A stretch of 64,000 bases of DNA from the NCBI RefSeq assembly GCF_014204525.1, contig NZ_JACHLP010000010.1, forward strand, positions 62,001 through 126,000, in the 5' to 3' direction. A model generated the notes under the pieces. The model worked only from the letters and a program-made list of their open reading frames with translations, searched no databases and was not told where the DNA came from. Of the stretch, positions 26,479 to 33,721 are shown piece after piece. Each line of letters opens with the position of its first letter. Position 1 is the first letter of the stretch. This DNA is from Roseateles oligotrophus (GTDB lineage Bacteria; Pseudomonadota; Gammaproteobacteria; Burkholderiales; Burkholderiaceae_C). A program made the position numbers and the translations under genes.

Positions 26479-27419
26479 GCAGCCAGCGCGCCAGCCTCGA
26501 ATCCCTGCGCCCGGTGCTGAAAGAGCGCCTGCCGCCGCTGAACGCCTTGCGCGCCTTCGAGGTGGCGGCGCGCAAGCTCAGCTTTACCGCGGCGGCCAAG
26601 GAGCTGTTCGTCACGCCGGGGGCGGTCAGCCTGCATGTCAAACAGCTGGAGGATTATCTGGACGTGCAGCTGTTTGTGCGCGAGGTCAAGCGCCTGCGCC
26701 TGACGGCCGAGGGCGAGCGCTATCTGCCCCTGGTCAGCGAGGCCTTCAGCATCCTGCGCCAGGCCACCCAGGGCCTGCGCGGGCGCCAGCTGGAGAGCGT
26801 GCGCCTGTCGGTGCGGCCCATGCTCTGCCATCGCTGGCTGCTGGCGCGCCTGCCAGCCCTGATGGACGCCTTGCCCTTCTGCCATCTGGAGATCGAGACC
26901 GAGCTGGACCGCGACCCCGAGCGCCAGGACCTGCTGCTGGACTACCAGCCCGGCGTGGGCGCCGAGGTCTGCAGCCATGAGCTCTTCCGCAGCGAGATCC
27001 TGCCCGTCTGCAGCCCGGCCTATCTGAAGGCCTTGGGCGTGACGAAGCTGGGCGCGCACAGCGACTGGAGCCGCCTGCGCCTGCTGCACGACCGGCCCTT
27101 GCAAGGCATGGCCGACTACCCCGGCTGGTCCGCCTGCCTGCAAGGCCTGGGCGTGCAGGAGCAGGTCCTGGCCGGCAGCGCCAGTTTTGCCAACAGCCTG
27201 ATGTGCATCGAGGCCGCCCGCCTGGGCCTGGGCCTGGCGCTGGCGCCGCGCGAGCTGGTCGAGCAAGACCTGCAGGCCGGCCACCTCGTCGCCCCCCTGA
27301 GTCTGCCCGAGGCGGCCCTGCCGGCGCCGCAGATCTACTACCTCAGCTATCGCAAGCCGGTGCTGGAAAAGCCTTTTGTGCGCCAGCTGCTGGCGCAGCT
27401 GCTGCCTCAGTCCGGCTGA
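26475..27419 (+). CDS. LysR-family regulator (GcvA type) coupled to GH92
   Basis: This 314-residue transcription factor has an N-terminal winged helix-turn-helix, PLNALRAFEVAARKLSFTAAAKELFVTPGAVSLHVKQLEDYL (about 20-62), in two parts here for brevity, and an effector domain with VRLSVRPMLCHRWLLARLPAL. Its ATG overlaps the GH92 TGA (ATGA at 26475-26478), a strong sign that it regulates the receptor/mannosidase operon. The inducer is probably a sugar product, by inference. It ends close to the repeat copy at 27441-27455. Confidence 0.92.
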   Translation: MSSQRASLESLRPVLKERLPPLNALRAFEVAARKLSFTAAAKELFVTPGAVSLHVKQLEDYLDVQLFVREVKRLRLTAEGERYLPLVSEAFSILRQATQGLRGRQLESVRLSVRPMLCHRWLLARLPALMDALPFCHLEIETELDRDPERQDLLLDYQPGVGAEVCSHELFRSEILPVCSPAYLKALGVTKLGAHSDWSRLRLLHDRPLQGMADYPGWSACLQGLGVQEQVLAGSASFANSLMCIEAARLGLGLALAPRELVEQDLQAGHLVAPLSLPEAALPAPQIYYLSYRKPVLEKPFVRQLLAQLLPQSG

Positions 27420-27440
27420 GCTTGGCTCTCGCGGCAGGGG

Positions 27441-27455
27441 GCTAACAGGCCCTAG
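27441..27455. repeat. Left copy of a 15-bp inverted repeat flanking the long BSP gene
   Basis: GCTAACAGGCCCTAG here is the exact reverse complement of 29393-29407. The pair encloses the BSP/F5-8C peptidase gene and its leader. Confidence 0.7.
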
Positions 27456-27553
27456 TCAAGCCCATTGAGGGATAGTCCTAGCCGCGGATTTCTCTAGACC
27501 AGGACGAGCTATTGCTCATCGCCAAGACCGGGCGGTCTCCGCAGAATTTGGGC

Positions 27554-27581
27554 GCTTTGCGACTTGTTCGCAAAGCTTTTT
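27554..27581 (+). terminator. Terminator-like hairpin in the leader of the long BSP gene
   Basis: GCTTTGCGA (27554-27562) pairs perfectly with TCGCAAAGC (27568-27576), loop CTTGT, then TTTTT. A smaller hairpin AGACC/GGTCT (27525-27538) precedes it. It lies only 28 bp before the TTG start of the peptidase gene, so it either ends the mannosidase-LysR transcript or acts as an attenuator. Confidence 0.8.
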
Positions 27582-27609
27582 ACCAATACCAAATCATCGG
27601 AGACTGCAA

Positions 27610-29385
27610 TTGGCTAACTTTATATTCAAACGTCATATTGGGCCCGCCTGGGCACTCGCGCTATTGACGAGCGCAGGCGCGCAAGCGCAGCAAGCCACGG
27701 CTACGCCCAGTCCGGCCGATCTGGGTTTGCTGCAAGCCCATGCGCCGGGCTGCAGTGCCGCCCAGGTGAAGGCGCGCCTGGCCTCGGTCAGTGGCAAGCG
27801 TGCCAATGCCCTCAGCCTGGCTCAGGCGCAGGCCCAAGCCTTGAGTGGTCTGCAATGCCAGGCCTCCGCGGCAGCCCCGGCGGCAAGTGCTCGCGGCTTG
27901 CTGGCCCAAGCCAGACCTGCGCTCGCGGCCGCTGCTGTCGCTGCGCCTGCGGACTTGAGCGCCCCCATCGCCGCGCAGATCCAGGCCTCGGGCGAGAACC
28001 TGCCGAACGAAGGCAGGGTGCAATTGTTCGACAACAACACCAGCAGCAAATGGCTGACTTTTCAGCCCACCGGCTGGGTGTCCTACAACTTGGGAGCAGG
28101 CAAGAAGGCCAAGCTGAGCAGCTACAGCCTGATCAGCGCCAATGATGAGCCGGGGCGAGACCCGCTGGATTGGCAGTTGCAGGGCTCCAGCGACGGTCAG
28201 AACTGGGCCTTGCTGGACAGCCAGCGAGGCCAGACCTTTGCGGGCCGCCTGCAGCGTCGGGTGTTTGCCGTGGCGAACGCTCCCGCCTATCAGTACTTCC
28301 GCCTCAATATCACCCGCAATAACGGCGCCGCCGAGTTGCAACTGGCCGAGGCCGAGTTGATCGGCAGCCTGGATGCGGCCGGCGACAGCATCACACCGCT
28401 GGCCCTGGGCGTGGCGCAGGGCGGCCTGGCCGATGCCAGCGGCGGCAGCAAGCAGTTCCGCATCGATGTGCCGGTGGGCGGCGCGGCATTGAATGTGACC
28501 CTGAGCGGCGGCAGTGGCGATGCCGATCTGTATCTGCGTTATGGACAGCCGGCCAGCACCAGCAGCTACGACTGCAAGAGCGAGGGCCAGACCAATAACG
28601 AGCAGTGCAGCGTCAACCTCAGCCAGGCGGGGCGCTACTTTGTCCTGCTCAAGGGCTATAGCGCCTACAGCGGCGCCAGCCTGCTGGCCACGCTGGCGCA
28701 AAGCGGGGCCAATTGGTCGGCGGTGAGCTCGCCCAATCTGAGCTTTGTCAACGACGGCTCGCCCGGTGGCAATTTGTTCAATCAACTGGTGCCCGATCCC
28801 ACCGGCTATATCCGCGCGATTGCCCAGAGCGTGGTCAAGACGCTTTACAAGACGCCCGGCGAGGTGCCGGCCTTCGACACCCTGGAGCTGCGCATCGAGC
28901 GCTGGGCCCAGGACCCCACGGGCGTTGCCTGGAAGGCGGGCGACCCGCCGCGCATCACGGTGGCGGTGAATGCCTTTCATCTGGAGCGCATCGCGGCGGC
29001 CGGCGGCAATGTGGCCGAGGAGGTGCGCGGCATCCTCTTCCACGAGATGACGCATGCTTATCAGCATTCGACCGGCATCGACTTGCCCGCCATCGAAGGC
29101 CTGGCCGACACGGTGCGCTATCTGAATGGGTACATCCCCTTGTCGGAGCGGCACTCGGGCGGCAGCTGGACCGACAGCTACAAGACCACGGCCTTCTTCT
29201 TCGCCTGGATTCAGCAGCAAAAGGGTTTTGGCAACTTCACCTATTGCGCCAATCAGCTGGGCAAGCCCGGCACGACCACGCCTTGGAGCTGGGACCGCCT
29301 GACCCAGGTCTGCGCCGGTGGCAGCCCGGTGGCGCCGCTGTGGCAGGAGTACCAGGCCTGGTTGATCGCCAACGGCGTTCGGTGA
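27610..29385 (+). CDS. Secreted three-domain BSP metallopeptidase (F5/8C-like, PPC, BSP)
   Basis: This is a 591-residue exported protein. A TTG start at 27610 is chosen for GGAGA six nt upstream. Signal peptide WALALLTSAGAQAQ; a low-complexity Ala-rich spacer; a discoidin/F5-8C-like carbohydrate-binding domain (about 118-255: SSKWLTFQPTGWVSYNLG, DWQLQGSSDGQNW, YFRLNITRNNGAAELQLAEAEL); a PPC pre-peptidase domain (about 258-365: LNVTLSGGSGDADLYLRYG, GRYFVLLKGYSAYSG); then the BSP domain with HEMTH (H478-H482) in GILFHEMTHAYQHSTG and the downstream GLADTVRYLNG. The catalytic part closely resembles the short form at 17351-18166. A lectin-like domain on a peptidase next to an alpha-mannosidase suggests glycoprotein substrates. 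Confidence 0.92.
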   Translation: MANFIFKRHIGPAWALALLTSAGAQAQQATATPSPADLGLLQAHAPGCSAAQVKARLASVSGKRANALSLAQAQAQALSGLQCQASAAAPAASARGLLAQARPALAAAAVAAPADLSAPIAAQIQASGENLPNEGRVQLFDNNTSSKWLTFQPTGWVSYNLGAGKKAKLSSYSLISANDEPGRDPLDWQLQGSSDGQNWALLDSQRGQTFAGRLQRRVFAVANAPAYQYFRLNITRNNGAAELQLAEAELIGSLDAAGDSITPLALGVAQGGLADASGGSKQFRIDVPVGGAALNVTLSGGSGDADLYLRYGQPASTSSYDCKSEGQTNNEQCSVNLSQAGRYFVLLKGYSAYSGASLLATLAQSGANWSAVSSPNLSFVNDGSPGGNLFNQLVPDPTGYIRAIAQSVVKTLYKTPGEVPAFDTLELRIERWAQDPTGVAWKAGDPPRITVAVNAFHLERIAAAGGNVAEEVRGILFHEMTHAYQHSTGIDLPAIEGLADTVRYLNGYIPLSERHSGGSWTDSYKTTAFFFAWIQQQKGFGNFTYCANQLGKPGTTTPWSWDRLTQVCAGGSPVAPLWQEYQAWLIANGVR

Positions 29386-29392
29386 GGGGGCT

Positions 29393-29422
29393 CTAGGGCC
29401 TGTTAGCGCTAACAGACCCTAA
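29393..29422. repeat. 30-bp palindrome; right copy of the flanking repeat and likely bidirectional terminator
   Basis: 29393-29407 (CTAGGGCCTGTTAGC) is the exact reverse complement of 27441-27455 and is followed at once by 29408-29422, an inverted copy with two mismatches, so the whole is a near-perfect palindrome around GTTAGCGCTAAC. It covers the stop codon of the convergent LysR gene. Confidence 0.75.
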
Positions 29423-30390
29423 TCCGGCTCGCCGATCTGCTGCCGGCTGAGCCGGGCTTCTTGCAGGATCCAGTCGCAAAACAGCTGCACCTCGGCGCGC
29501 GGCTGGCTCTGCCTGGCCTGCAGCAGCCAGTAGGCGTAAGGGCTGTGGGTGCGGGCGGCGGGGCCGAAGGGCTCGACCAGATCGCCGCTGCGCAGCTGCT
29601 CCGACACCAGGGCCAGCCGGGCCAGGGCCACGGCCTGGCCGGCCAGTGCCGCTTGAATCTGCTGGTAGGTGAAGTTGAGGTACATCCAGCGCCGCGGCTG
29701 GGTCTCGGCCGCGCCCTGCAGGCGCAGCCAGTGGCGCCAGCTCAGGTATTCGGCGCTGGGGCGCTGGTCGTCTTCCTCGGCCAGGGTGTGGGCCTGCAGA
29801 TCGCCGGGCGCCTGCATGCGGGGCGCCGCGCCGGCCGCGATCTGGCGCGCCAGCATGGCGCTGATCACCGGCGTTAGCGTTTCGCCGAACAGGCGCTGGG
29901 CCTCGGCCGGCATGCGCTCGGCCACGGCGTAACGCAGGGCCACATCGACCTCGCCATCGTCCAGGTCCTGCACGATATCGTGGGCCGAGACGCGGATGTC
30001 GATGTCCGGGTGCTGGCGCTGGAAGGCCTCCAGCCGCGGGATCAGCCATAGCGAGGCGAAGGAGGCGAAGGTGGTGACGTTGACGACCCGCCGCCCGCGC
30101 GCCTGGCGGATCTGCCGCACCGTCTGGTCCAGCCGCTCCAGCAAGGCCTGGGCGCTCGCTTTCAGCACGGCGCCGTCGCTGGTCAACTCCACGAAACGGG
30201 TGCCGCGCAGGAACAGGCTGCAGCCTATCTCTTCTTCCAGCGAGCGGATCTGACGGCTGATGGCCGATTGGGTCAGATGCAATTCATCCGCCGCCGCCCG
30301 GAAGCTGAGGTGGCGGGCGACCGCCTCGAAGGCCCGCAAAGGGCCGATGGACAAGGGGCGCTGGCGCAGGCCGGGGCTGGGCTGATTCAT
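29419..30390 (-). CDS. LysR-family transcriptional regulator
   Basis: This is a 323-residue regulator with the HTH GPLRAFEAVARHLSFRAAADE followed by LHLTQSAISRQIRSLEEEIG and an effector domain (VNVTTFASFASLWLIPRLEAF, DIDIRVSAHDIVQDLDDGEVDVALRY), of the GcvA-like kind. The ATG at 30390 is preferred to a TTG two codons upstream. It is divergent from the DUF2917 gene, and a CTAGGG-N5-CCCTAG repeat lies between them. Its 3' end meets the BSP peptidase gene at the 30-bp palindrome. Target genes are probably its divergent neighbour and itself. Confidence 0.92.
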   Translation of the reverse strand: MNQPSPGLRQRPLSIGPLRAFEAVARHLSFRAAADELHLTQSAISRQIRSLEEEIGCSLFLRGTRFVELTSDGAVLKASAQALLERLDQTVRQIRQARGRRVVNVTTFASFASLWLIPRLEAFQRQHPDIDIRVSAHDIVQDLDDGEVDVALRYAVAERMPAEAQRLFGETLTPVISAMLARQIAAGAAPRMQAPGDLQAHTLAEEDDQRPSAEYLSWRHWLRLQGAAETQPRRWMYLNFTYQQIQAALAGQAVALARLALVSEQLRSGDLVEPFGPAARTHSPYAYWLLQARQSQPRAEVQLFCDWILQEARLSRQQIGEPD

Positions 30391-30434
30391 GCGCAAATGG
30401 TATCAATCCGGCGCGGCGAACTCATTGGACGCTG

Positions 30435-30451
30435 CTAGGGGTCGGCCCTAG
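30435..30451. promoter_or_regulatory. CTAGGG-N5-CCCTAG inverted repeat, probable LysR operator
   Basis: A perfect 6-bp inverted repeat lies 45 bp from the LysR start and 86 bp from the DUF2917 start, the place where a LysR regulator usually binds a divergent promoter. The half-site CCCTAG also occurs in the repeats at 27441 and 29393. Confidence 0.45.
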
Positions 30452-30536
30452 TATTCAGCCATGCCAAGCCAGGAAACCAGAGCGTGTGCCGGTGGCAGAC
30501 GAGGGGCGGCTGGCGGCAAGACGGGGGTGAACAATC

Positions 30537-30932
30537 ATGAGCAATCTGCAAGAAAAACAAATGCCATCAACAGCATCATCGAGCCCGGCCCTGTGGCAGT
30601 TGCGGCCCGGCCAAGCCCTGGCCTTCATCGTTGGCCCCGGCCCGCGCGAGCTGGTCGTGACCTCCGGCCGGGTCTGGCTGACACAAAAACCGAGCCGGCT
30701 CGGTGTGGTGCCGCAAGACTTGTGGCTGGAGCCGGGCACAAGCCTGCGCCTGGCCTCGGGCGAGGAGGTGGTGCTGGAGGCCTGGCCTTCGGCCCAGTTC
30801 CAGCTATTGGTGCCGCCCTGTGCTGCGCCGCAGGCGCGCAAGCCAGTGCTTAGGACTTCGTCCGCGCCTTGGTCCTGGCTGAAGAAGACGCTGCGGCCGG
30901 CGCTCGGCTGGAGCCGCCAGCTGGCCGCTTGA
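30537..30932 (+). CDS. DUF2917 domain protein
   Basis: This 131-residue small protein of unknown function has the DUF2917 pattern LRPGQALAFIVGPGPRELVV, SGRVWLTQKPS, LEPGTSLRLASGEEVVLEAWPSAQFQLL (about residues 22-90), a short beta-rich fold common in Betaproteobacteria beside LysR genes, as here. GGGGTGA stands seven nt before the ATG. Its last 28 codons overlap the 3' end of the convergent TfoX-like gene by 83 bp; both tails are basic and low in complexity, so one end may have extended by loss of a stop codon. Confidence 0.82.
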   Translation: MSNLQEKQMPSTASSSPALWQLRPGQALAFIVGPGPRELVVTSGRVWLTQKPSRLGVVPQDLWLEPGTSLRLASGEEVVLEAWPSAQFQLLVPPCAAPQARKPVLRTSSAPWSWLKKTLRPALGWSRQLAA

Positions 30933-31314
30933 CGCTGGCGGCCTTGCCCGGCTGTTGCTTCTTCACTGGCTTGGCCAGCTTGGCCGCCTGGGCCCGCAGG
31001 GCCGCTTCCTGGGCCAGGCGGGCCCAGGGGCGCAGCAGGGCGGGGGAGTCGATGGCTTCTTCGGGCGGGCGGTAGTAGCCCAGGCTGTGGGTCTCGCCCT
31101 CGCGCTGGTAGCGGAAGGGCTGGCAGCCCTGGGCCTCGAACTGCGGGCGACTCTGGGCGTCGGTCTTCAGATAGAGCTGCTCGTCGATGATGATGGCGAC
31201 GAACAAATCGTCCACATAGACGCCGTGGCCGCCAAACATGCGGCGGGTGCGCACGGGGCCCAGGCCCTCCAGCAATTCGGCACAGTGGCGGGTGAATTCG
31301 TCTTTGGCGTTCAT
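30850..31314 (-). CDS. TfoX/Sxy N-terminal domain protein
   Basis: This 154-residue protein contains the TfoX N-terminal domain (about 1-100): FTRHCAELLEGLGPVRTRRMFGG, GVYVDDLFVAIIIDEQLYLKTD and HSLGYYRPPEEAIDSPALLRPWA. The C-terminal TfoX domain is absent, as in many stand-alone short versions, and is replaced by a basic Lys/Ala/Ser tail. The ATG at 31314 is chosen over a start 26 codons upstream that lacks conserved residues. In gammaproteobacteria TfoX controls competence; for these short beta versions the role is unknown. Confidence 0.88.
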   Translation of the reverse strand: MNAKDEFTRHCAELLEGLGPVRTRRMFGGHGVYVDDLFVAIIIDEQLYLKTDAQSRPQFEAQGCQPFRYQREGETHSLGYYRPPEEAIDSPALLRPWARLAQEAALRAQAAKLAKPVKKQQPGKAASVKRPAGGSSRAPAAASSSARTKARTKS

Positions 31315-31424
31315 GGCTTGCGGGCCTTTGCGATGTAGTGAGCCGATTATTTGCGCAAAACCCCTGCCTGCGCCGGCGGGCGTGTCCTGCACAATGAGGC
31401 CCAGCCCGGCTGTTGGAGACCTCT

Positions 31425-31994
31425 GTGGATTTGAACGATCGCAGCGCCCTGCGTCACAAACTGATTCAGGAACGACTGGACATGCCCGACCGCCTGGAGC
31501 GGGCCGAGGTCTTGCAAAGCGTCTTGCGCGCCTGGCTGATTCCGCGCCGGGAGTTGACCATTGGCGCTTACTGGCCCATCAAGGGCGAGTTCGACCCCTT
31601 GCCGGCCCTGTACCGCTGGAGCGAATCTGACCCTGCGAGACGCATAGGCCTGCCGGTGGTGGACAAGGCCCATGGCACGCTGAGCTTTCGGGTCTGGTAC
31701 CCCGGCTGCCCGATGGAGGAAGACGCCTACGGCATCTTGAAACCCAAGGACACCGAGGAATTCCAACCCCAGTTGCTCTTGGTGCCCTGCCTGGGCTACG
31801 GGCCTTGCGGCCTGCGCCTGGGTTATGGCGGCGGCTTCATGGACCGCACCCTGGCCGCCCTGCAGCCGCGCCCCGCCACCGCCGGCCTGGCTTATGCCCA
31901 CGGCTTCCAGATGCTTTTGAAAGCCCAGCCCCACGATATGCCGCTGGACGCCATGCTGACCGAGGAGGGCGTGGTCTGGGACAAACGGGGCTGA
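31425..31994 (+). CDS. 5-formyltetrahydrofolate cyclo-ligase family protein (copy 2)
   Basis: This 189-residue second family member starts at GTG 31425 with GGAGA five nt upstream. It has the DRSALRHKLIQERL N-terminal helix, IGAYWPIKGEFDPLPAL and the signature VPCLGYGPCGLRLGYGGGFMDRTL. Compared with copy 1 (10896-11540) the loop after the central strand differs and the signature reads GGGFMDR rather than GGGYFDR. It may be an isoenzyme or may act on a related folate. It is divergent from the TfoX-like gene. Confidence 0.88.
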   Translation: MDLNDRSALRHKLIQERLDMPDRLERAEVLQSVLRAWLIPRRELTIGAYWPIKGEFDPLPALYRWSESDPARRIGLPVVDKAHGTLSFRVWYPGCPMEEDAYGILKPKDTEEFQPQLLLVPCLGYGPCGLRLGYGGGFMDRTLAALQPRPATAGLAYAHGFQMLLKAQPHDMPLDAMLTEEGVVWDKRG

Positions 31995-31997
31995 GGC

Positions 31998-32948
31998 TCA
32001 GGGACAGGAAGAGGGCTCCCGCCATCTCAAAGGGGCGGCCTGTTCGCCCAGCAAGCCCTGGGCGAGCTTGATTCGAAGCAGGCGCTGGGCCGAGTCGAAC
32101 TGCTGGATCAGGGCCTGGTCCTGCATCTCCACAAAGGCTAGGCCGCTCAACCACAGCAGGCTGCCGCTGTGGAATTCGATGAACAACAGGCCGACCCGCT
32201 CCTGCACCAGCACATTGCCCAGGGTGTTGAACAGCTGATTGCCGGGGTAGTCGGGCACGTCCAAATGGCAAGCGCCCTGCGCATCCTGGCTCAAGCGCAC
32301 AAAGCCTGGCGGGCCGGCCCGGTGGGAGACATCGACGCCCTCGCTGGCCGGAGCCGCAACGTCGCCGGCTTGCGCCGAGGCGCTGGCGATGAAGAAGGTG
32401 TCGGCCGAGCGGATGATCTGGCGGGCCCGCTCGTTCAGGGCCGGCCCCAGCTTGATGGGCGGGGCATTGCGGGCTTCTTGCGCCGGTGCAAAAAAAGCCT
32501 CGCGGGGGTGGATGTATTTGGGGCAGTTGCCAAAGCTCTGGCTGACGCCGATGCTCAGGCGCCCGGCCTCGGCGGCCAGCAGCCTGCCGTTCAGGCGGTT
32601 GCGCCGTTTGGTATGGGCCTGCAGGCCCAGCAGGCCGATGGGGGCGCCGAGCTGCCAGCTTGCCGCCAGGGGATCGCCGACCAGCGGCTCGGCGTCGAGC
32701 TGCAGGCAGTCGGGCGAGGGCGAATGGGCGAAGCCCGGCGGGCCCGCCAGCAAGCTGGCCCAGGGCTGGGCCTGTGCGTCCAGGCCGCCGATTAGCAGCC
32801 AGGGCAGCAGTTCGAAAAAGGCCCGGTGCTGCTCCGGCATTTCGCGCCGAATCATCAGCGGCGCTCTTTGGGCCATGAATTCCTCCAGGCCCAGTTGCTG
32901 GTGCATGCGCCGCTCGCCGGCATGGATGGGCGATGGGCTGGCGTTCAT
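31998..32948 (-). CDS. Pyridoxamine 5'-phosphate oxidase family flavin-binding protein
   Basis: This is a 316-residue protein of the split-barrel FMN-binding type found fused or paired with ferredoxin/GST genes. It has FMAQRAPLMIRREMPEQHRAFFELLPWLLIGGLD, split by a short linker, LGLQAHTKRRNRLNGRL (FMN phosphate region), SFGNCPKYIHPR, ADTFFIASAS and GNVLVQERVGLLFIEFHSG. Reaction unknown; likely a flavin-dependent reductase or haem/peroxide-related enzyme. Its ATG overlaps the GST stop by 4 nt (32945-32948), so the two are coupled and probably both answer to the LysR at 33722. Confidence 0.88.
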   Translation of the reverse strand: MNASPSPIHAGERRMHQQLGLEEFMAQRAPLMIRREMPEQHRAFFELLPWLLIGGLDAQAQPWASLLAGPPGFAHSPSPDCLQLDAEPLVGDPLAASWQLGAPIGLLGLQAHTKRRNRLNGRLLAAEAGRLSIGVSQSFGNCPKYIHPREAFFAPAQEARNAPPIKLGPALNERARQIIRSADTFFIASASAQAGDVAAPASEGVDVSHRAGPPGFVRLSQDAQGACHLDVPDYPGNQLFNTLGNVLVQERVGLLFIEFHSGSLLWLSGLAFVEMQDQALIQQFDSAQRLLRIKLAQGLLGEQAAPLRWREPSSCP

Positions 32949-33613
32949 GGCCGAGCCTCGCCGGGTGTTGCTGGCAGGGCCGCGCGGGGCATGGGGATGA
33001 AGTCCGGCAGCGCTTCGATGCGGCCCAGCCAGGCCTGGATGGCGGGGTAGTCGTCCAGCAGGATGCCGCCCTCGGGCGCGGCGGCCGTGTAGCCGTAGAG
33101 CGCCAGATCGGCGATGGTGGCATGCGCCCGGGAGGCGATGAAGGCCTGCTCCCGCAGCCGCTCTTCCATGGCCGTGAACAGCTTCTGGCTCAGCTCGTAG
33201 GCACGGGCCTCGATGGGCAGATTGAACAAGCGGCCGACCCGGGCGTGGGCCGGGCCGAAAGCCAGCGGGCCGGCCGCCGCGCTGAGCCAGCGCTGGACTT
33301 CGGCATTGGCCTGCGCCGCCTCGGGCAGCCACTGCCGGCTTGGGTCGTAGCGCAGTGCCAAGTACACCAGGATGGCCTGGCTGTCGGCCAGAACCAGCTC
33401 GCCATCCTCCAGCACCGGCACCTGGCCAAAGGGATTCAGGCGCAGAAAGGCGGGGCTTTTTTGCTGCCCGCTCGGCAGATCCACCGCCCGCAGTTCCACC
33501 GGCAGCCGCAGCAGGCTGAGGAAGAGGTGAACGCGGTGGGAGTGGCCCGAGAGGGCGTAGTGATGCAGGCGCAAGGACGGGCTTGGGGCGCTGGACAGGG
33601 TGTTTCCGTTCAT
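32945..33613 (-). CDS. Glutathione S-transferase
   Basis: This is a 222-residue GST: thioredoxin-like domain (about 14-90) with HHYALSGHSHRVHLFLSLL (Ser of the SGHS motif in the active-site region), LNPFGQVPVLEDGELVLADSQAILVYLA for glutathione binding, then the helical domain with ASRAHATIADLALYGY. First gene of a two-gene unit with the PNPOx-family protein. A divergent LysR gene starts 108 bp away across a CGCAA-N7-TTGCG operator, so it is probably induced by an electrophile or aromatic compound sensed by that regulator (inference). Confidence 0.9.
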   Translation of the reverse strand: MNGNTLSSAPSPSLRLHHYALSGHSHRVHLFLSLLRLPVELRAVDLPSGQQKSPAFLRLNPFGQVPVLEDGELVLADSQAILVYLALRYDPSRQWLPEAAQANAEVQRWLSAAAGPLAFGPAHARVGRLFNLPIEARAYELSQKLFTAMEERLREQAFIASRAHATIADLALYGYTAAAPEGGILLDDYPAIQAWLGRIEALPDFIPMPRAALPATPGEARP

Positions 33614-33684
33614 GGTTTGACGCTGATGGGTTGCGGATGGCTAGAGCGTAAAAGCGGGCTTGCCTGACTGGAATAGGTCTGGGT

Positions 33685-33701
33685 CGCAATTGATTGTTGC
33701 G
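33685..33701. promoter_or_regulatory. Probable LysR operator CGCAA-N7-TTGCG
   Basis: A perfect 5-bp inverted repeat with 7-bp spacer lies between the divergent GST and LysR genes, 20 bp before the LysR ATG, fitting autoregulation and control of the GST/PNPOx pair. Confidence 0.45.
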
Positions 33702-33721
33702 GCGGATGCAATACTGAGCCT

